Shown: positions 16,394 to 25,533 of the stretch, piece by piece
Numbering within the stretch: the stretch's first letter is position 1
Layout: each line of letters starts with the position of its first letter
Assembly (NCBI GenBank): GCA_015063895.1
Contig: SVTG01000002.1
Location: 99,130 to 163,129, forward strand
Reading direction: 5' to 3'
Origin: Oscillospiraceae bacterium
GTDB lineage: Bacteria; Bacillota; Clostridia; Oscillospirales; CAG-272
DNA: 64,000 bases
The notes under the pieces: model-generated
The model's database searches: none
What the model was told of the DNA's origin: nothing
Seen by the model: only the letters and a program-made list of their open reading frames with translations
Translations under genes and position numbers: made by a program

Positions 16394-17047
16394 ATGAAAA
16401 CGATACTGATTATCGACGACGATATGCACATTGGCGATATGCTGACCGAGGTGCTGGAGCGTGAGGGTTACGGCGTTCTGCGCGCGTATTCGGGTACCGA
16501 GGCGCTGATGCTGCTTTCCACGAAAACACCCGACCTCGTGCTGCTTGACCTGATGCTCCCCGGGCTTTCGGGCGAGGAGGTTTTGCCGAAAATCAAGAAT
16601 ATTCCCGTCATTGTGGTCAGTGCCAAAATTGACGTGGATAATAAGGTGGATCTTTTGCTTGGCGGGGCGGTGGATTACGTCACAAAGCCCTTCAATACCA
16701 AGGAATTGTTGGCGCGGATTGCGGTGGCGCTGCGCGGCGCGACAAAGCAGACAACACTCCTGCATTTTGATGACATTACCCTGAACGCGGCGAGCTACGC
16801 CGTGCATGTGGGAGAGGTTGAGGTCAAGCTGACGCGCACGGAGTTTGCTATCCTCAAATATCTGATGCAAAACAGCGCGCAGGTGGTGTCCAAATCGCAG
16901 CTGTTGGAGCATATCAGCATCGACACCCCCGACTGCACCGAAACCTCACTCAAGATCCACGTCAGCAACCTGCGCGGCAAGCTGCGCGACGTGTCGGGCA
17001 AGGATTACATCGAAGCCGTTTGGGGCATCGGTTTTAAGCTGAAATAA
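16394..17047 (+). CDS. OmpR-family response regulator
   Basis: This 217-residue protein has an N-terminal receiver domain with acidic pocket D8/D9, phosphoacceptor D52 (LVLLDLMLPG) and K98 (VTKPF). A C-terminal OmpR winged helix (about 120-217) ends in EAVWGIGFKLK. It is the first gene of a set with an ABC ATPase, two permeases and a histidine kinase. This layout is typical of antimicrobial-peptide sensing and resistance (LanFEG/BcrAB type) in Firmicutes. The partner is the kinase at 19784-20686. Direct repeats upstream of the ATPase gene are its probable target. Confidence 0.93.
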   Translation: MKTILIIDDDMHIGDMLTEVLEREGYGVLRAYSGTEALMLLSTKTPDLVLLDLMLPGLSGEEVLPKIKNIPVIVVSAKIDVDNKVDLLLGGAVDYVTKPFNTKELLARIAVALRGATKQTTLLHFDDITLNAASYAVHVGEVEVKLTRTEFAILKYLMQNSAQVVSKSQLLEHISIDTPDCTETSLKIHVSNLRGKLRDVSGKDYIEAVWGIGFKLK

Positions 17048-17071
17048 GGCAAAAAAGCCGCATTGCGGAAA

Positions 17072-17129
17072 TCTTTACGAAATCTTAACCCTTTTCTTTA
17101 CCGCCGCCTTTACGCTTTTTTGATAGAAT
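17072..17129 (+). promoter_or_regulatory. Probable response-regulator box and promoter of the ABC genes
   Basis: Three direct repeats TCTTWAC occur at 17072, 17083 and 17095, spaced 11 and 12 bp (one helical turn). The first pair fits the TCT-N8-TCT box known for NisR-type lantibiotic regulators. A -10-like TAGAAT lies at 17124-17129 without a good -35, as expected for an activator-dependent promoter. Confidence 0.6.
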
Positions 17130-17159
17130 AGCGGCAACATCTAAAAGGAGGAGTTCAAG

Positions 17160-18074
17160 ATGGAATACGTACTCACAACACAAAACCTATCCAAAGCCTA
17201 CCGCAAATTTCAGGCGCTGGACAATTTCACCATGCACGTGCCAAAGGGTGCGATCTACGGCTTTGTCGGCAAGAACGGCGCGGGTAAGACCACGCTCATT
17301 CGCCTTATTTGCGGCTTGCAATCCCCTACGGCGGGCTCTTACAGCATCTACGGCATTGACTATAAGGAGAAAAGCATCGCAAAATCTCGCCGTCGCATGG
17401 GCGCGGTGGTGGAAACGCCCGCGATCTATATGGATATGACCGCTGCCGAAAACCTAAAGCAGCAGTATCTTCTGCTGGGGCTCCCTTCCTATGAGGGGAT
17501 TGACGATCTGCTCTCACTTGTAGGTCTTGCAAACACAGGGAAGAAAAAGGCGCGCAACTTCTCGCTTGGCATGAAGCAGCGCCTTGGCATCGCCATCGCT
17601 CTGGCGGGCGACCCCGATTTTTTGGTGCTGGACGAGCCGATCAACGGTCTTGATCCGCAGGGCATCATCGAGATCCGCGAGCTGATCTTAAAGCTCAACC
17701 GCGAGCGGCAGATCACCGTGTTGATCTCCAGCCATATCCTTGACGAGCTTTCGCGTCTGGCTACCCACTATGGCTTTATTGATAAGGGCAGAATGGTAAA
17801 GGAAATGAGCGCCGCGGAGCTGGAAGCGGCTTGCCGCAAGTGTATGCGCGTGGAGGTCAGCAACGCCGCCGCGCTGTCGCACGTGCTGGACACTATGGGG
17901 GTGGAATACAAGATCCTTTCCGACACCACCGCTGACATTTACGCCAAGCTCAATATTTCCGAGCTGACGCACGCGCTTGATGAGAGCGCTTGCGAGCTGC
18001 GCGCGATCACCGAGCACGACGAGTCGCTTGAGAGCTACTTTATGGGGCTTGTGGGAGGTGGCGAGCGTGAGTAA
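17160..18074 (+). CDS. ABC ATPase, bacitracin/lantibiotic-immunity type
   Basis: This 304-residue ATPase has Walker A GKNGAGKTT (~37-45), a divergent signature NFSLGMKQRL (~133-142), Walker B FLVLDEP (~154-160) and switch His in SSHILDEL (~187-194). A ~90-residue C-terminal extension follows, as in BcrA/LanF proteins. AAAAGGAGG precedes the ATG. Its end overlaps the first permease start by 8 nt. It powers removal or export of a membrane-active compound, inferred from family and context. Confidence 0.92.
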   Translation: MEYVLTTQNLSKAYRKFQALDNFTMHVPKGAIYGFVGKNGAGKTTLIRLICGLQSPTAGSYSIYGIDYKEKSIAKSRRRMGAVVETPAIYMDMTAAENLKQQYLLLGLPSYEGIDDLLSLVGLANTGKKKARNFSLGMKQRLGIAIALAGDPDFLVLDEPINGLDPQGIIEIRELILKLNRERQITVLISSHILDELSRLATHYGFIDKGRMVKEMSAAELEAACRKCMRVEVSNAAALSHVLDTMGVEYKILSDTTADIYAKLNISELTHALDESACELRAITEHDESLESYFMGLVGGGERE

Positions 18075-18903
18075 TTTGTTGCGCGCGGGGCTTGCCCGTT
18101 ATCTCAAAAACCCGCTTACCGCATTGGTTGCCGTTGCCTCGCTTATAATAGGGCTGTTTAGCGGTCGCAATGCAGTCTGCACCATTGACGACGTGTATCT
18201 GATCGCGCTTTTCATCGCGTTTGCCGCATTCATCTCGCTGTTCGTCGGGCGTGAGCACGGCGAGGGCGGCTTTCGCAATAAGGCGGTCACGGGCTACACA
18301 AAGGGTCAGATCTTCTGCTCGGAATGGCTTCTGCACACGGCGTTTTGCCTTGCGATGCTGCTGCTTTTTCTGATCGGCTTTGCGCCGCTCGCGCACGAGG
18401 TGCTTTCCCCTGTGCCAGCGGGAATGCTTGCCCTGATCACACTGTGTCTTATGATGATGACAGTTACCGTTGTCACGTTGCTTTGCACGCTTACGCTTTT
18501 GGTCAGCCAACGCGCTGTGTCGGCGATCCTTTCCGTGCTATTGGTGGTCGGGTTGTTGTTTGCTTCTTATGCGATAGATGCGGCACTTACACGTCCGCAG
18601 TACTATCTTATACAGCATTATAACGAGGCAGGGGAGTTCGTTTCTTTGCAGAAAATAGAGGATCCTCGCTATGTCGACGGTGCGGCGCGCACATTGCTTA
18701 CGCATTTGAGCTATACGCTTCCCTTGGGTCAGAGCGAACCATTGCTTGAAAGTATTGCGATATGGAATTACAGTAACGCGGAGGCAGATCATGACTTTTC
18801 TTGGTTGAAGATCATTAAATTTCTCCCGCTGTACTCTCTGGGGTTAACAACGATTATTGGCAGCATCGGCTACGTGATATTCCGTCGCCGTGACCTCAAA
18901 TAA
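18067..18903 (+). CDS. ABC-2-type permease 1 of immunity-type transporter
   Basis: This 278-residue protein has six predicted membrane helices and the conserved motif GREHGEGGFRNKAVTGYTKGQIF (given here only as a landmark, ~60-85). That motif is seen in LanE/LanG-type permeases that replace host sites of attack. The start is GTG at 18067, preceded by GGGAGGTGG and overlapping the ATPase stop; the longer frame upstream lies inside the ATPase gene. The second permease follows 13 bp later. Confidence 0.85.
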   Translation: MSNLLRAGLARYLKNPLTALVAVASLIIGLFSGRNAVCTIDDVYLIALFIAFAAFISLFVGREHGEGGFRNKAVTGYTKGQIFCSEWLLHTAFCLAMLLLFLIGFAPLAHEVLSPVPAGMLALITLCLMMMTVTVVTLLCTLTLLVSQRAVSAILSVLLVVGLLFASYAIDAALTRPQYYLIQHYNEAGEFVSLQKIEDPRYVDGAARTLLTHLSYTLPLGQSEPLLESIAIWNYSNAEADHDFSWLKIIKFLPLYSLGLTTIIGSIGYVIFRRRDLK

Positions 18904-18916
18904 GGGGGTGGACGGT

Positions 18917-19762
18917 ATGAAAAATCTGCTTTCTGCTACCTTTGCACGACTCTTTAAAGGGAAGCTGTTTTGGATCGGTATGCTTGCCATGGGCGGTCTT
19001 GGCGCCGTTGCAACGATCGCACGGGCACGTGACGCCTATGTTTTACAGGATATGGGCTACGACAGACCCGATGGGCTTTTGTTTATCGGTCTCACTTATT
19101 TTCTCATCACCGTGGCGGCGTTCGACGGTCTGTTCATCGGTGCCGAGCACGCGGACGGCACGTGGCGCAACAAGCTGATCGTGGGACAGGGAAGAGTGCA
19201 GATCTATCTCACCTACCTGATCGTCACAACTGCAGCCACGATGTTGATGCACCTTGTCTATATCGGCGTGGTATTGGGGCTTTCCGCACCGCTGCTGAAT
19301 CCTTTTTTGACACTGATAAAGGTGAACGTGGTCTTCTTTTTCTGCTCGCTTGCCACCGTGGTGGCAATGAATGCTCTGATGGTCACGCTTTGCATGCTGA
19401 TCCAAAACAGGGCGGTTGTGGCGGTTGGCGCGATGCTGCTTGCCATTGGCTTGATGATGGGCGGCATGGCGATCTATCAAATGCTCTGTGCCCCTGAATT
19501 TTTGAGTGGTCCGGCAACGGTCGTAAACGGCGTTCTGATGCCCTCTCCCGAGCCCGTGCCCAACCCCAAATATCTCACGGGTGCAAAGCGCGCATTCTTC
19601 CAATTTTTGCACGAGTTTCTGCCCGGCGGTCAGGCTATAACCATTGGTATGACAGGCGAGTTGCCTGCAAACGTGTGGCGGTTGCCCGTATTTTCTGCGT
19701 TGCTCACCCTGCTATCCACCCTTGGCGGCGCGTGGGGCTTTTGCCGCCGAGATTTAAAATAA
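18917..19762 (+). CDS. ABC-2-type permease 2 of immunity-type transporter
   Basis: This 281-residue six-helix protein is similar in plan to the preceding permease. It has the paralogous motif AEHADGTWRNKLIVGQGR after the second helix and ends in FCRRDLK, like the first permease's FRRRDLK. The pair therefore arose by duplication and probably forms a heterodimeric membrane part. The ATG at 18917 has AAGGGGGTGG upstream; an earlier ATG at 18890 lies inside the first permease and lacks a ribosome site. Confidence 0.85.
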   Translation: MKNLLSATFARLFKGKLFWIGMLAMGGLGAVATIARARDAYVLQDMGYDRPDGLLFIGLTYFLITVAAFDGLFIGAEHADGTWRNKLIVGQGRVQIYLTYLIVTTAATMLMHLVYIGVVLGLSAPLLNPFLTLIKVNVVFFFCSLATVVAMNALMVTLCMLIQNRAVVAVGAMLLAIGLMMGGMAIYQMLCAPEFLSGPATVVNGVLMPSPEPVPNPKYLTGAKRAFFQFLHEFLPGGQAITIGMTGELPANVWRLPVFSALLTLLSTLGGAWGFCRRDLK

Positions 19763-19783
19763 TATCAAAAAGGAGGTGTGCGT

Positions 19784-20686
19784 ATGGTCGCGTTATGGAT
19801 CGCGGTGGGAGTGCTGTCCCTTACTGTACTCTTGCTTGTGTGCAAGGTGCTTTCCATGCAAAAGGCGGCAAGAGAGATCGCCGTAGCTTTTTCCGAGCAT
19901 CTGCAAAGCGATACCAATACGCTGATCTGTGTATCCACCAGAGATCGGCACATACGCACACTTGCCGCCTCGATCAACCGCGAGCTGCGCGCGTTGCGCG
20001 AGATGCGGCACCGCTACCAAAACGGCGACAAGGAATTAAAAAGCGCCGTTACCAATGTCTCGCACGATCTGCGCACACCCCTCACTGCTATTTGCGGGTA
20101 TCTTGATCTTTTAGAAGCGGAGGAAAAATCAGAGCAGACCGCCCGCTATATTGCGCAAATTGCAAACCGTATCGAGGTTTTGAAGTCGCTCACCGAGGAG
20201 CTGTTCCGCTTTTCGGTGATTTCCGCTGAACCCGCGCTAACCCCCGAGCGCCTGAACGTATGCCGCGTGCTGGAAGACACGTTGGTTTCCTTTTACGCAG
20301 CCCTTGAGAGAAAGGGCATAAAACCACAGATTTCTTTGCCCGATTGCGAAGTGTGGCGCGTGCTAGATGCTTCCGCGCTTTCCCGTATTTTCAGTAACAT
20401 TGTAAGCAATGCGGTGAAATATTCCGATGGGGACTTTTCCGTCTGTATGAGTGAGGACGGGCGCATCGTGTTCAGCAATACGGCGCGCACCTTGTCCGCG
20501 GTGGACGTGGAAAAGCTCTTTGATCGCTTCTATACTGTCAATTCCGCCAGAAGCTCCACAGGGCTCGGGCTTTCGATCGCCAAGATCCTGGTCGAGCGAA
20601 TGGGGGGCAATATCTCTGCTGATTATAAAGGGAATATGTTGTCGATAACCCTTTCCTTTGAGGGAGAATCATATGAAAACAAGTAA
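19784..20686 (+). CDS. Sensor histidine kinase
   Basis: This 300-residue kinase has a single N-terminal helix and no large extracellular domain, so it may sense through the transporter or the membrane. The dimerisation/phosphoacceptor helix NVSHDLRTPLTAI carries the His near residue 94. The ATPase domain shows the N-box FSNIVSNAVKYS and G-box STGLGLSIAKILVERMGG. It pairs with the response regulator at 16394. The start is taken as ATG 19784, 7 nt after AGGAGG; the GTG at 19778 is too close to that site. Confidence 0.92.
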   Translation: MVALWIAVGVLSLTVLLLVCKVLSMQKAAREIAVAFSEHLQSDTNTLICVSTRDRHIRTLAASINRELRALREMRHRYQNGDKELKSAVTNVSHDLRTPLTAICGYLDLLEAEEKSEQTARYIAQIANRIEVLKSLTEELFRFSVISAEPALTPERLNVCRVLEDTLVSFYAALERKGIKPQISLPDCEVWRVLDASALSRIFSNIVSNAVKYSDGDFSVCMSEDGRIVFSNTARTLSAVDVEKLFDRFYTVNSARSSTGLGLSIAKILVERMGGNISADYKGNMLSITLSFEGESYENK

Positions 20687-20702
20687 GAAAATGGTTGCAT
20701 CT

Positions 20703-20915
20703 AAATCGGTCACACAAGCCATATTGTGCATCCTTAATGGATGCCACCCCAAAAAGCCCAGATGTCACAAGGCATCTGGGCTTTTTTCTACCAATTTTCA
20801 GGTAGTGATTTTAATAGATGCCACACGGCAAAAACGCCGTGTGGATGGGATTTGAACTTGAATAATCGACTTTTTAGGGGAGATTTTGAGATTGCTTCAT
20901 CTTAGAATCTGTCCC
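20703..20915. repeat. Intergenic hairpin cluster with short repeat B1
   Basis: AAATCGGTCACACAAGCCA (20703-20721) recurs at 26343-26361, each time just after the last gene of a signalling operon. Four hairpins follow: GCATCC/GGATGC (20729-20745); terminator AAAAAGCCCAGATG/CATCTGGGCTTTTT (20751-20787); CCACACGGC/GCCGTGTGG (20821-20844), next to the tRNA-like GATGGGATTTGAAC; and GGGGAGATTTTGAGAT/ATCTTAGAATCTGTCCC (20877-20915). The last resembles the terminal hairpin of repeats A1 and A2. It separates the convergent kinase and AraC genes. Confidence 0.75.
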
Positions 20916-20919
20916 TTGA

Positions 20920-21696
20920 TCATTTTTTATTCATATGTATTTTTCCGAAGCGGTTACGGAACTCTGACGGATAACAGCCTTCATGATATTTAAAGTATCC
21001 AATGAAGGCTTTGTCGCTTGGAAATGCCAGCTCGGCAGCTATCTCCTTAACATACTTTTCTGTATTGCATAAAAGCTCCTTGGCTCTCGCAAGTAAAAAA
21101 TTATTGATAAGCGCCCTCGCGCCAATACCGCAATTACTTTTGCATAAGCGGTTTATATGGTCGGGTGAATAGCCGAAATGCTCTGCCACACTTTTAACGG
21201 TAAGAGAGGAGTCTGCGTTTATCCTTATCCACTCGAGAAGTGTCTCTGCAATACTGTTATAGCTACACACACTTTTTTCGGACAAATGACAGAGTACGGC
21301 AAGTATATGAATGAGTACTGAATTTACAGCGTATTCAGGAACGCTCGGCAGATTGTTATAGTGCAACAGCTCCTTAAAGAGGTACATACCGTTGAAGCTT
21401 TCGAAAAAACGTTTATTAAACGGGAGATCCCCCTCCTTCACGGTAAAATGTACCCAATAAAAGCCGACGTCACTCGTTACCCTCGTTCCGTAATGAAGCA
21501 CGTTCGGGGATAACAACATCACTTGTCCTTGCTCTACCAGATATTCATGCTCCCCCTCACGCATATATACCTTTCCTTTTGTGACACAGATTATCTCATA
21601 GGTTTTTTCTGTTCGTTTGGGGTGTATCCATTCCGTTTGCGTTGAAAAAAGTCCCGCATATGAAAATACGATGTTATTATTCGTTAGAATGTTCAT
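20920..21696 (-). CDS. AraC-family regulator (divergent from GH127)
   Basis: This 258-residue protein has an N-terminal cupin-like sensing domain (about 1-150, with EHEYLVEQGQVMLLSPN) and two C-terminal AraC helix-turn-helix motifs (about 160-255). It is transcribed away from the GH127 gene across a 120-bp spacer, so it most likely activates that hydrolase in response to a released sugar. Base use is more AT-rich than the 6-15 kb region. The gene ends at a hairpin shared with the convergent kinase. Confidence 0.9.
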   Translation of the reverse strand: MNILTNNNIVFSYAGLFSTQTEWIHPKRTEKTYEIICVTKGKVYMREGEHEYLVEQGQVMLLSPNVLHYGTRVTSDVGFYWVHFTVKEGDLPFNKRFFESFNGMYLFKELLHYNNLPSVPEYAVNSVLIHILAVLCHLSEKSVCSYNSIAETLLEWIRINADSSLTVKSVAEHFGYSPDHINRLCKSNCGIGARALINNFLLARAKELLCNTEKYVKEIAAELAFPSDKAFIGYFKYHEGCYPSEFRNRFGKIHMNKK

Positions 21697-21731
21697 ATCG
21701 TTTTTTCTTACCTCATATCGTGTTTTGAGAA

Positions 21732-21760
21732 TTGATTTTTATACGAATATATTTTATAAT
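21732..21760 (+). promoter_or_regulatory. Promoter of the GH127 gene
   Basis: TTGATT (21732-21737) and TATAAT (21755-21760) have a 17-bp spacer. The pair sits 56 bp before the ATG, in the intergenic region shared with the divergent araC-type gene. Confidence 0.75.
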
Positions 21761-21816
21761 AAATTCAAAAGAAAATCAATATTTCCTTGAAAATACAGCT
21801 ATTTTGAGGTGGTTTT

Positions 21817-23616
21817 ATGAAAACATACTCTTATAAAGAGGTACGGCTCACATCCGGCTACCTTTTAGAAAAGCAAGAGCTAAATCGGAAAATCACGATT
21901 GACGCGGTGTACGACCGCTTCTTTGAAACGGGAAGAATATCTGCCTTTGACTTTAGTTATGATCCCACTGTTGAGGGCTCTGTTAAGCCCCATTACTTTT
22001 GGGACAGCGACGTTGCCAAATGGATAGAAGGCGCGGCTTATATTTTGAAGCATCACCCCGAGATGCGCGAGCTTGAGCAAAAGGCAGACGGCATTATATC
22101 CAAAATAAAAGAGCATCAAGAGGATAACGGCTATTTCAATATTTACTTCACAGTCTGTGAACCCGAAAATAGATTTTCAAATCGCAACGCTCATGAGCTT
22201 TACTGTGCAGGACATCTGATGGAGGCGGCTGTTGCCTATGCCGAAGCGACTGGTAAAGAAACTCTTCTTGAGTGTATGGAAAAATACGCGGAGCATATAT
22301 ACAAGGTTTTCGTTGTTGATAGGAGCGCCGCTTTTTTCACACCTGGACACGAGGAGATCGAGCTTGCTCTCGTTCGTATGTACCACTATACAGGCGAAAG
22401 AAAATATCTTGACCTTGCGGCTCATTTCATAAATACTCGCGGAACTGTCGTCGAAAACGATCATCCCGAGTACGACCAAAGTCACAAGCCCGTCAGAGAG
22501 CAAGCCGAGGCAGTCGGGCACGCGGTACGCGCCCTGTATCTTTACACCGGCATGGCACATCTTGCAAAAGAAACGGATGACGATGAACTGAAGCATGCTT
22601 GTCGCGTTCTCTGGAACGATATCATGTCGCATAAGATGTACGTTACAGGCGGAGTCGGCTCGACAAACATCGGCGAGGCATTTACAACAAACTACGACCT
22701 TCCAAGCGATACGGCTTATGCCGAGACCTGTGCGGCGATCGCACTCATGTTTTTTGGCAATGCCATGCTTGCCCTTGAAAACGATGCAAAATATGCCGAC
22801 GTCATCGAGCGTGCCTTGTATAACGGTGTACTGTCGGGACTCTCCTTGGACGGAACAAGATTCTTTTACACCAACCCTCTCGAGATCAATCTATCCGAGC
22901 GATGGAGTAGCACTTGGGGAAAACGAGTCTTCCCCATCTCGCAGCGCCCGGGCGTATTCAGCTGCTCCTGCTGTCCTCCTAATATTAACAGGCTTCTTCC
23001 CTCTCTTGGAAATTACATTTACGGTAGTGAAAACGACACCTTGTACATCAATCAGTTTATCTCGTCACAGTTAAACGACGTTGGAGTATGCTGTACGCAG
23101 AAAACCGATTATCCTAACGACGGCACGGTAAAGATCTCCGCAAGGGGCATAGCGAGGGTGGCCGTGCGTATTCCGTCATGGTGCGAGCACCTTACGCTCA
23201 ACAAGCCCTACTCCATCGAACGCGGATATGCCGTGGTTGAGAACGACGGTGGCGATATCGTTGCGAATTTTGACATAAAACCGAGGCTCGTATACGCTGA
23301 CAGCCGTGTGATGAGAAACGCGGGACGCGTCTGCGTTGCAAGAGGTCCTGTGGTATATTGTGCAGAGGGAATGGACAACGGTGCGGATCTTCATAGCTAT
23401 TCTATTCCATCAAATCCCGAATTCCATGAGGCATATGATGAGAACCTCGGTCTTTATACACTACAGGTAGCTTGTGTAAGAGAAACAGATTTTGGAGACG
23501 AGCTTTATTCAAACCGTGCGCCGCAAAAGGTGAGAGCCAGCCTGAAGCTCATACCCTACAACTGCTTTGCAAACCGAGGCGAAACGGATATGATCGTCTG
23601 GCTACGCCGTGAATGA
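21817..23616 (+). CDS. GH127 beta-L-arabinofuranosidase-like hydrolase
   Basis: This 599-residue GH127-type (alpha/alpha)6-barrel protein has the zinc site and nucleophile of the family. AYAETCAAIA supplies Glu303 and Cys305, and FSCSCCPPN supplies Cys385/Cys386. They match the Glu-x-Cys and Cys-Cys set of HypBA1, whose first paired cysteine acts as nucleophile. The expected reaction is release of terminal beta-L-arabinofuranose from arabino-oligosaccharides such as those on hydroxyproline-rich plant glycoproteins. No signal peptide is seen, so it acts on imported oligosaccharides. TGAGGTGG precedes the ATG. It stands alone with its divergent AraC activator; flanking repeats suggest the pair may have been inserted. 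Confidence 0.92.
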   Translation: MKTYSYKEVRLTSGYLLEKQELNRKITIDAVYDRFFETGRISAFDFSYDPTVEGSVKPHYFWDSDVAKWIEGAAYILKHHPEMRELEQKADGIISKIKEHQEDNGYFNIYFTVCEPENRFSNRNAHELYCAGHLMEAAVAYAEATGKETLLECMEKYAEHIYKVFVVDRSAAFFTPGHEEIELALVRMYHYTGERKYLDLAAHFINTRGTVVENDHPEYDQSHKPVREQAEAVGHAVRALYLYTGMAHLAKETDDDELKHACRVLWNDIMSHKMYVTGGVGSTNIGEAFTTNYDLPSDTAYAETCAAIALMFFGNAMLALENDAKYADVIERALYNGVLSGLSLDGTRFFYTNPLEINLSERWSSTWGKRVFPISQRPGVFSCSCCPPNINRLLPSLGNYIYGSENDTLYINQFISSQLNDVGVCCTQKTDYPNDGTVKISARGIARVAVRIPSWCEHLTLNKPYSIERGYAVVENDGGDIVANFDIKPRLVYADSRVMRNAGRVCVARGPVVYCAEGMDNGADLHSYSIPSNPEFHEAYDENLGLYTLQVACVRETDFGDELYSNRAPQKVRASLKLIPYNCFANRGETDMIVWLRRE

Positions 23617-24365
23617 CCGAAAATAATAGATGCCGAAGTTTTTCGTGTATTGTAAGGATATAAGTATCTATTAAGGATGCACATAAAACCGTCTCCAAAA
23701 CTCCAAATCCCTTGATTTTATTGACTTTTTGAGATTGGCATCTATTTTGTCAAGACAACACAAAACGAAAAAAGCACCCCGTGTGGGTGCTTTTTTCGTT
23801 TTGCTTGCCTTCGGCAAGGCGGGGGTGGGATTTGAACTATGCGACGGAGTCGCATGGGGCGACCTTCCGCCGTGCGAACCGAGCACGCGGTGGCGGTGCA
23901 TGGCGGAGAAGGCGTTATATTATAAAGTCTGGATAACTAACGAAGGATAACACACCGCGTGCGTCGGGGCCCATTTTGCCGAAGGCAAAATATTGCGTCG
24001 CTTTTCGTGTCACGCCCGAAAAGCAGCAAATAACCCGTACTAAAATCCTGCCCCAACCCGCCCACCCACACCCCCTGTCACTCCGTGACCTCCCCCTCTT
24101 CGTCCCCAGAGGGGGAGACATAAGAACTGTTTTTTGATGTGACCGAAATAGATGCAGGTCACGAAACCCCAGAAGCCAAGCGGCTTCTGTTTTTTTTATG
24201 CCATTTTTTAAGTGAAAATAAAAAGATGCATTTGCCGCTTTTCGCCGTTCGAGCGGGAAATGAACCTTGCACCACGCATTTGGGGTAGATTTTTCACGAT
24301 TGTTGTGAAAAATCTGCCCCTTTTTTCGTTTTTGAAATTGTTAAATAATTGTGTTTGAAAGGAGG
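23617..24365 (+). repeat. Spacer and long intergenic repeat, copy A2
   Basis: From 23617 to 23760 there is AT-rich spacer with a long-range inverted pair AATAGATGCC / GGCATCTATT. From 23761 to 24365 lies copy A2 of the repeat seen at 15697-16282. It has a different terminator hairpin (GAAAAAAGCACCC / GGGTGCTTTTTTC), then the tRNA-like GGGTGGGATTTGAAC, AACCGAGCACGCGG, the near-identical ~235-bp core (23952-24186), and the terminal hairpin (24282-24320) before TTTTTTCG. It ends about 120 bp before the sigma factor gene. I see no gene in it. Confidence 0.88.
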
Positions 24366-24485
24366 ACTCTTATTTAAAAATCAGAATATGCTCGTTTCGA
24401 ATTTTTGAAAAAATATGTTATAATAATAAAAAAGTTTGTAAGATTTTCTTTTCTTCGGAGTCTTATAAGTGAAGGAGGTGATAGG

Positions 24486-24989
24486 GTGACGGATTTTGAA
24501 CAGTTGTATAATACATATTTTAATGACGTTTATTTGTATATTTTGCGGCTTTCGGGTAACGAGCATATAGCTGAGGAAATTACAAGTGATACCTTCTTCA
24601 AAGCTATGAAGTCGATTAACAGCTTTCGTGGAGATTGCGATGTGCGTGTTTGGCTTTGCCAAATAGCTAAGAATTGTTACTATTCTTACATAAAGAAAAG
24701 CAATCGGACAGAACAAGTTGACGAAACAGAGTTGCAAGAGATTCCCGATCTTGCCCCAAGCGTGGCCGACGAGTACGTCCGGCGCGAGGAGATAGAGCAA
24801 ATCCAAAAGATCTTGCACGACGTGAGTGAACCGCACAAGGAAGTCTTTATGTGGCGCGTGTATGCGGAGCTTTCATTCAAACAGATTGCTCAGATCTTTG
24901 GCAAGACCGAGAATTGGGCTTGTGTCACCTATCATCGAGCGCGAAAAATGATTAAAGAAAGATTGGAGGAAAAGAACGGTGAGAACTGA
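24486..24989 (+). CDS. ECF-type RNA polymerase sigma factor
   Basis: This 167-residue protein has sigma region 2 (about 5-75, FEQLYNTYFNDVYLYILRL) and region 4 (about 105-160, with a helix-turn-helix around ELSFKQIAQIFGKTENW). The start is GTG 24486, 7 nt after AAGGAGG; an upstream in-frame ATG (24405) would include the ribosome site. Its 3' end overlaps the anti-sigma start, so the pair is co-translated. The operon is visibly more AT-rich than most of the window, suggesting separate ancestry. Confidence 0.92.
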   Translation: MTDFEQLYNTYFNDVYLYILRLSGNEHIAEEITSDTFFKAMKSINSFRGDCDVRVWLCQIAKNCYYSYIKKSNRTEQVDETELQEIPDLAPSVADEYVRREEIEQIQKILHDVSEPHKEVFMWRVYAELSFKQIAQIFGKTENWACVTYHRARKMIKERLEEKNGEN

Positions 24990-25533
24990 ATGTAGTGTAG
25001 TCAGAGATTTGCTACCGCTTTATGTTGAAGATATGGTAAACCCCGAAACTGCGCAGTTTGTAAGTGACCACTTGAAAGAGTGTTCCGAATGTCATTCCGA
25101 GTTTGAAAGTTTGAAAAATGGAGTGCCGTTATCTATGGTTGAAAATAAACCTGCCGCTGAAACCGCGAACTCAAAGCCTTTCAAAAAAATGATGAAAAGA
25201 ATGAATAGACAATTCTATTCGATTGCTTATGCTGCCATCATATTTTTAATTTTTCTTGGCTTTGGGTGGACGGCTGGCAACAACTTAATGTATAACAGTT
25301 TGATTATGCCGATCGTTGGTATTTTCGGATACTACGTCTTTAAATGGAAAGCATTTTATAAGGTTCTTGTGTTGTTGCTTTTGATTGACCTTTCTGTATT
25401 TGCTTTTCAGCTTGTAGAGATAGGCTTTGTGGATACGCTTATGTGGACGATGCTATACGCAATCTTCGTTCTTGTCGGAGTGGCAATCGCCTTCCTTTTG
25501 TATTATGCGTTTAGAAAGGAGGAGAAGAAATGA
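24979..25533 (+). CDS. Membrane anti-sigma factor with zinc-finger domain
   Basis: This 184-residue protein has an N-terminal zf-HC2 (anti-sigma zinc) motif, HLKECSECHSEF (His31-x3-Cys35-x2-Cys38), with an earlier Cys5. Four predicted membrane helices follow (about 75-175). It should hold the adjacent sigma factor at the membrane until a signal arrives. The start is GTG 24979, overlapping the sigma stop. The third gene of the operon overlaps its stop by ATGA. Confidence 0.88.
   Translation: MRTECSVVRDLLPLYVEDMVNPETAQFVSDHLKECSECHSEFESLKNGVPLSMVENKPAAETANSKPFKKMMKRMNRQFYSIAYAAIIFLIFLGFGWTAGNNLMYNSLIMPIVGIFGYYVFKWKAFYKVLVLLLLIDLSVFAFQLVEIGFVDTLMWTMLYAIFVLVGVAIAFLLYYAFRKEEKK

Noticed and set aside
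23617..24365. Insertion sequence bounding the GH127 gene
   Set aside because: No transposase frame or short target duplication could be found in either long repeat.
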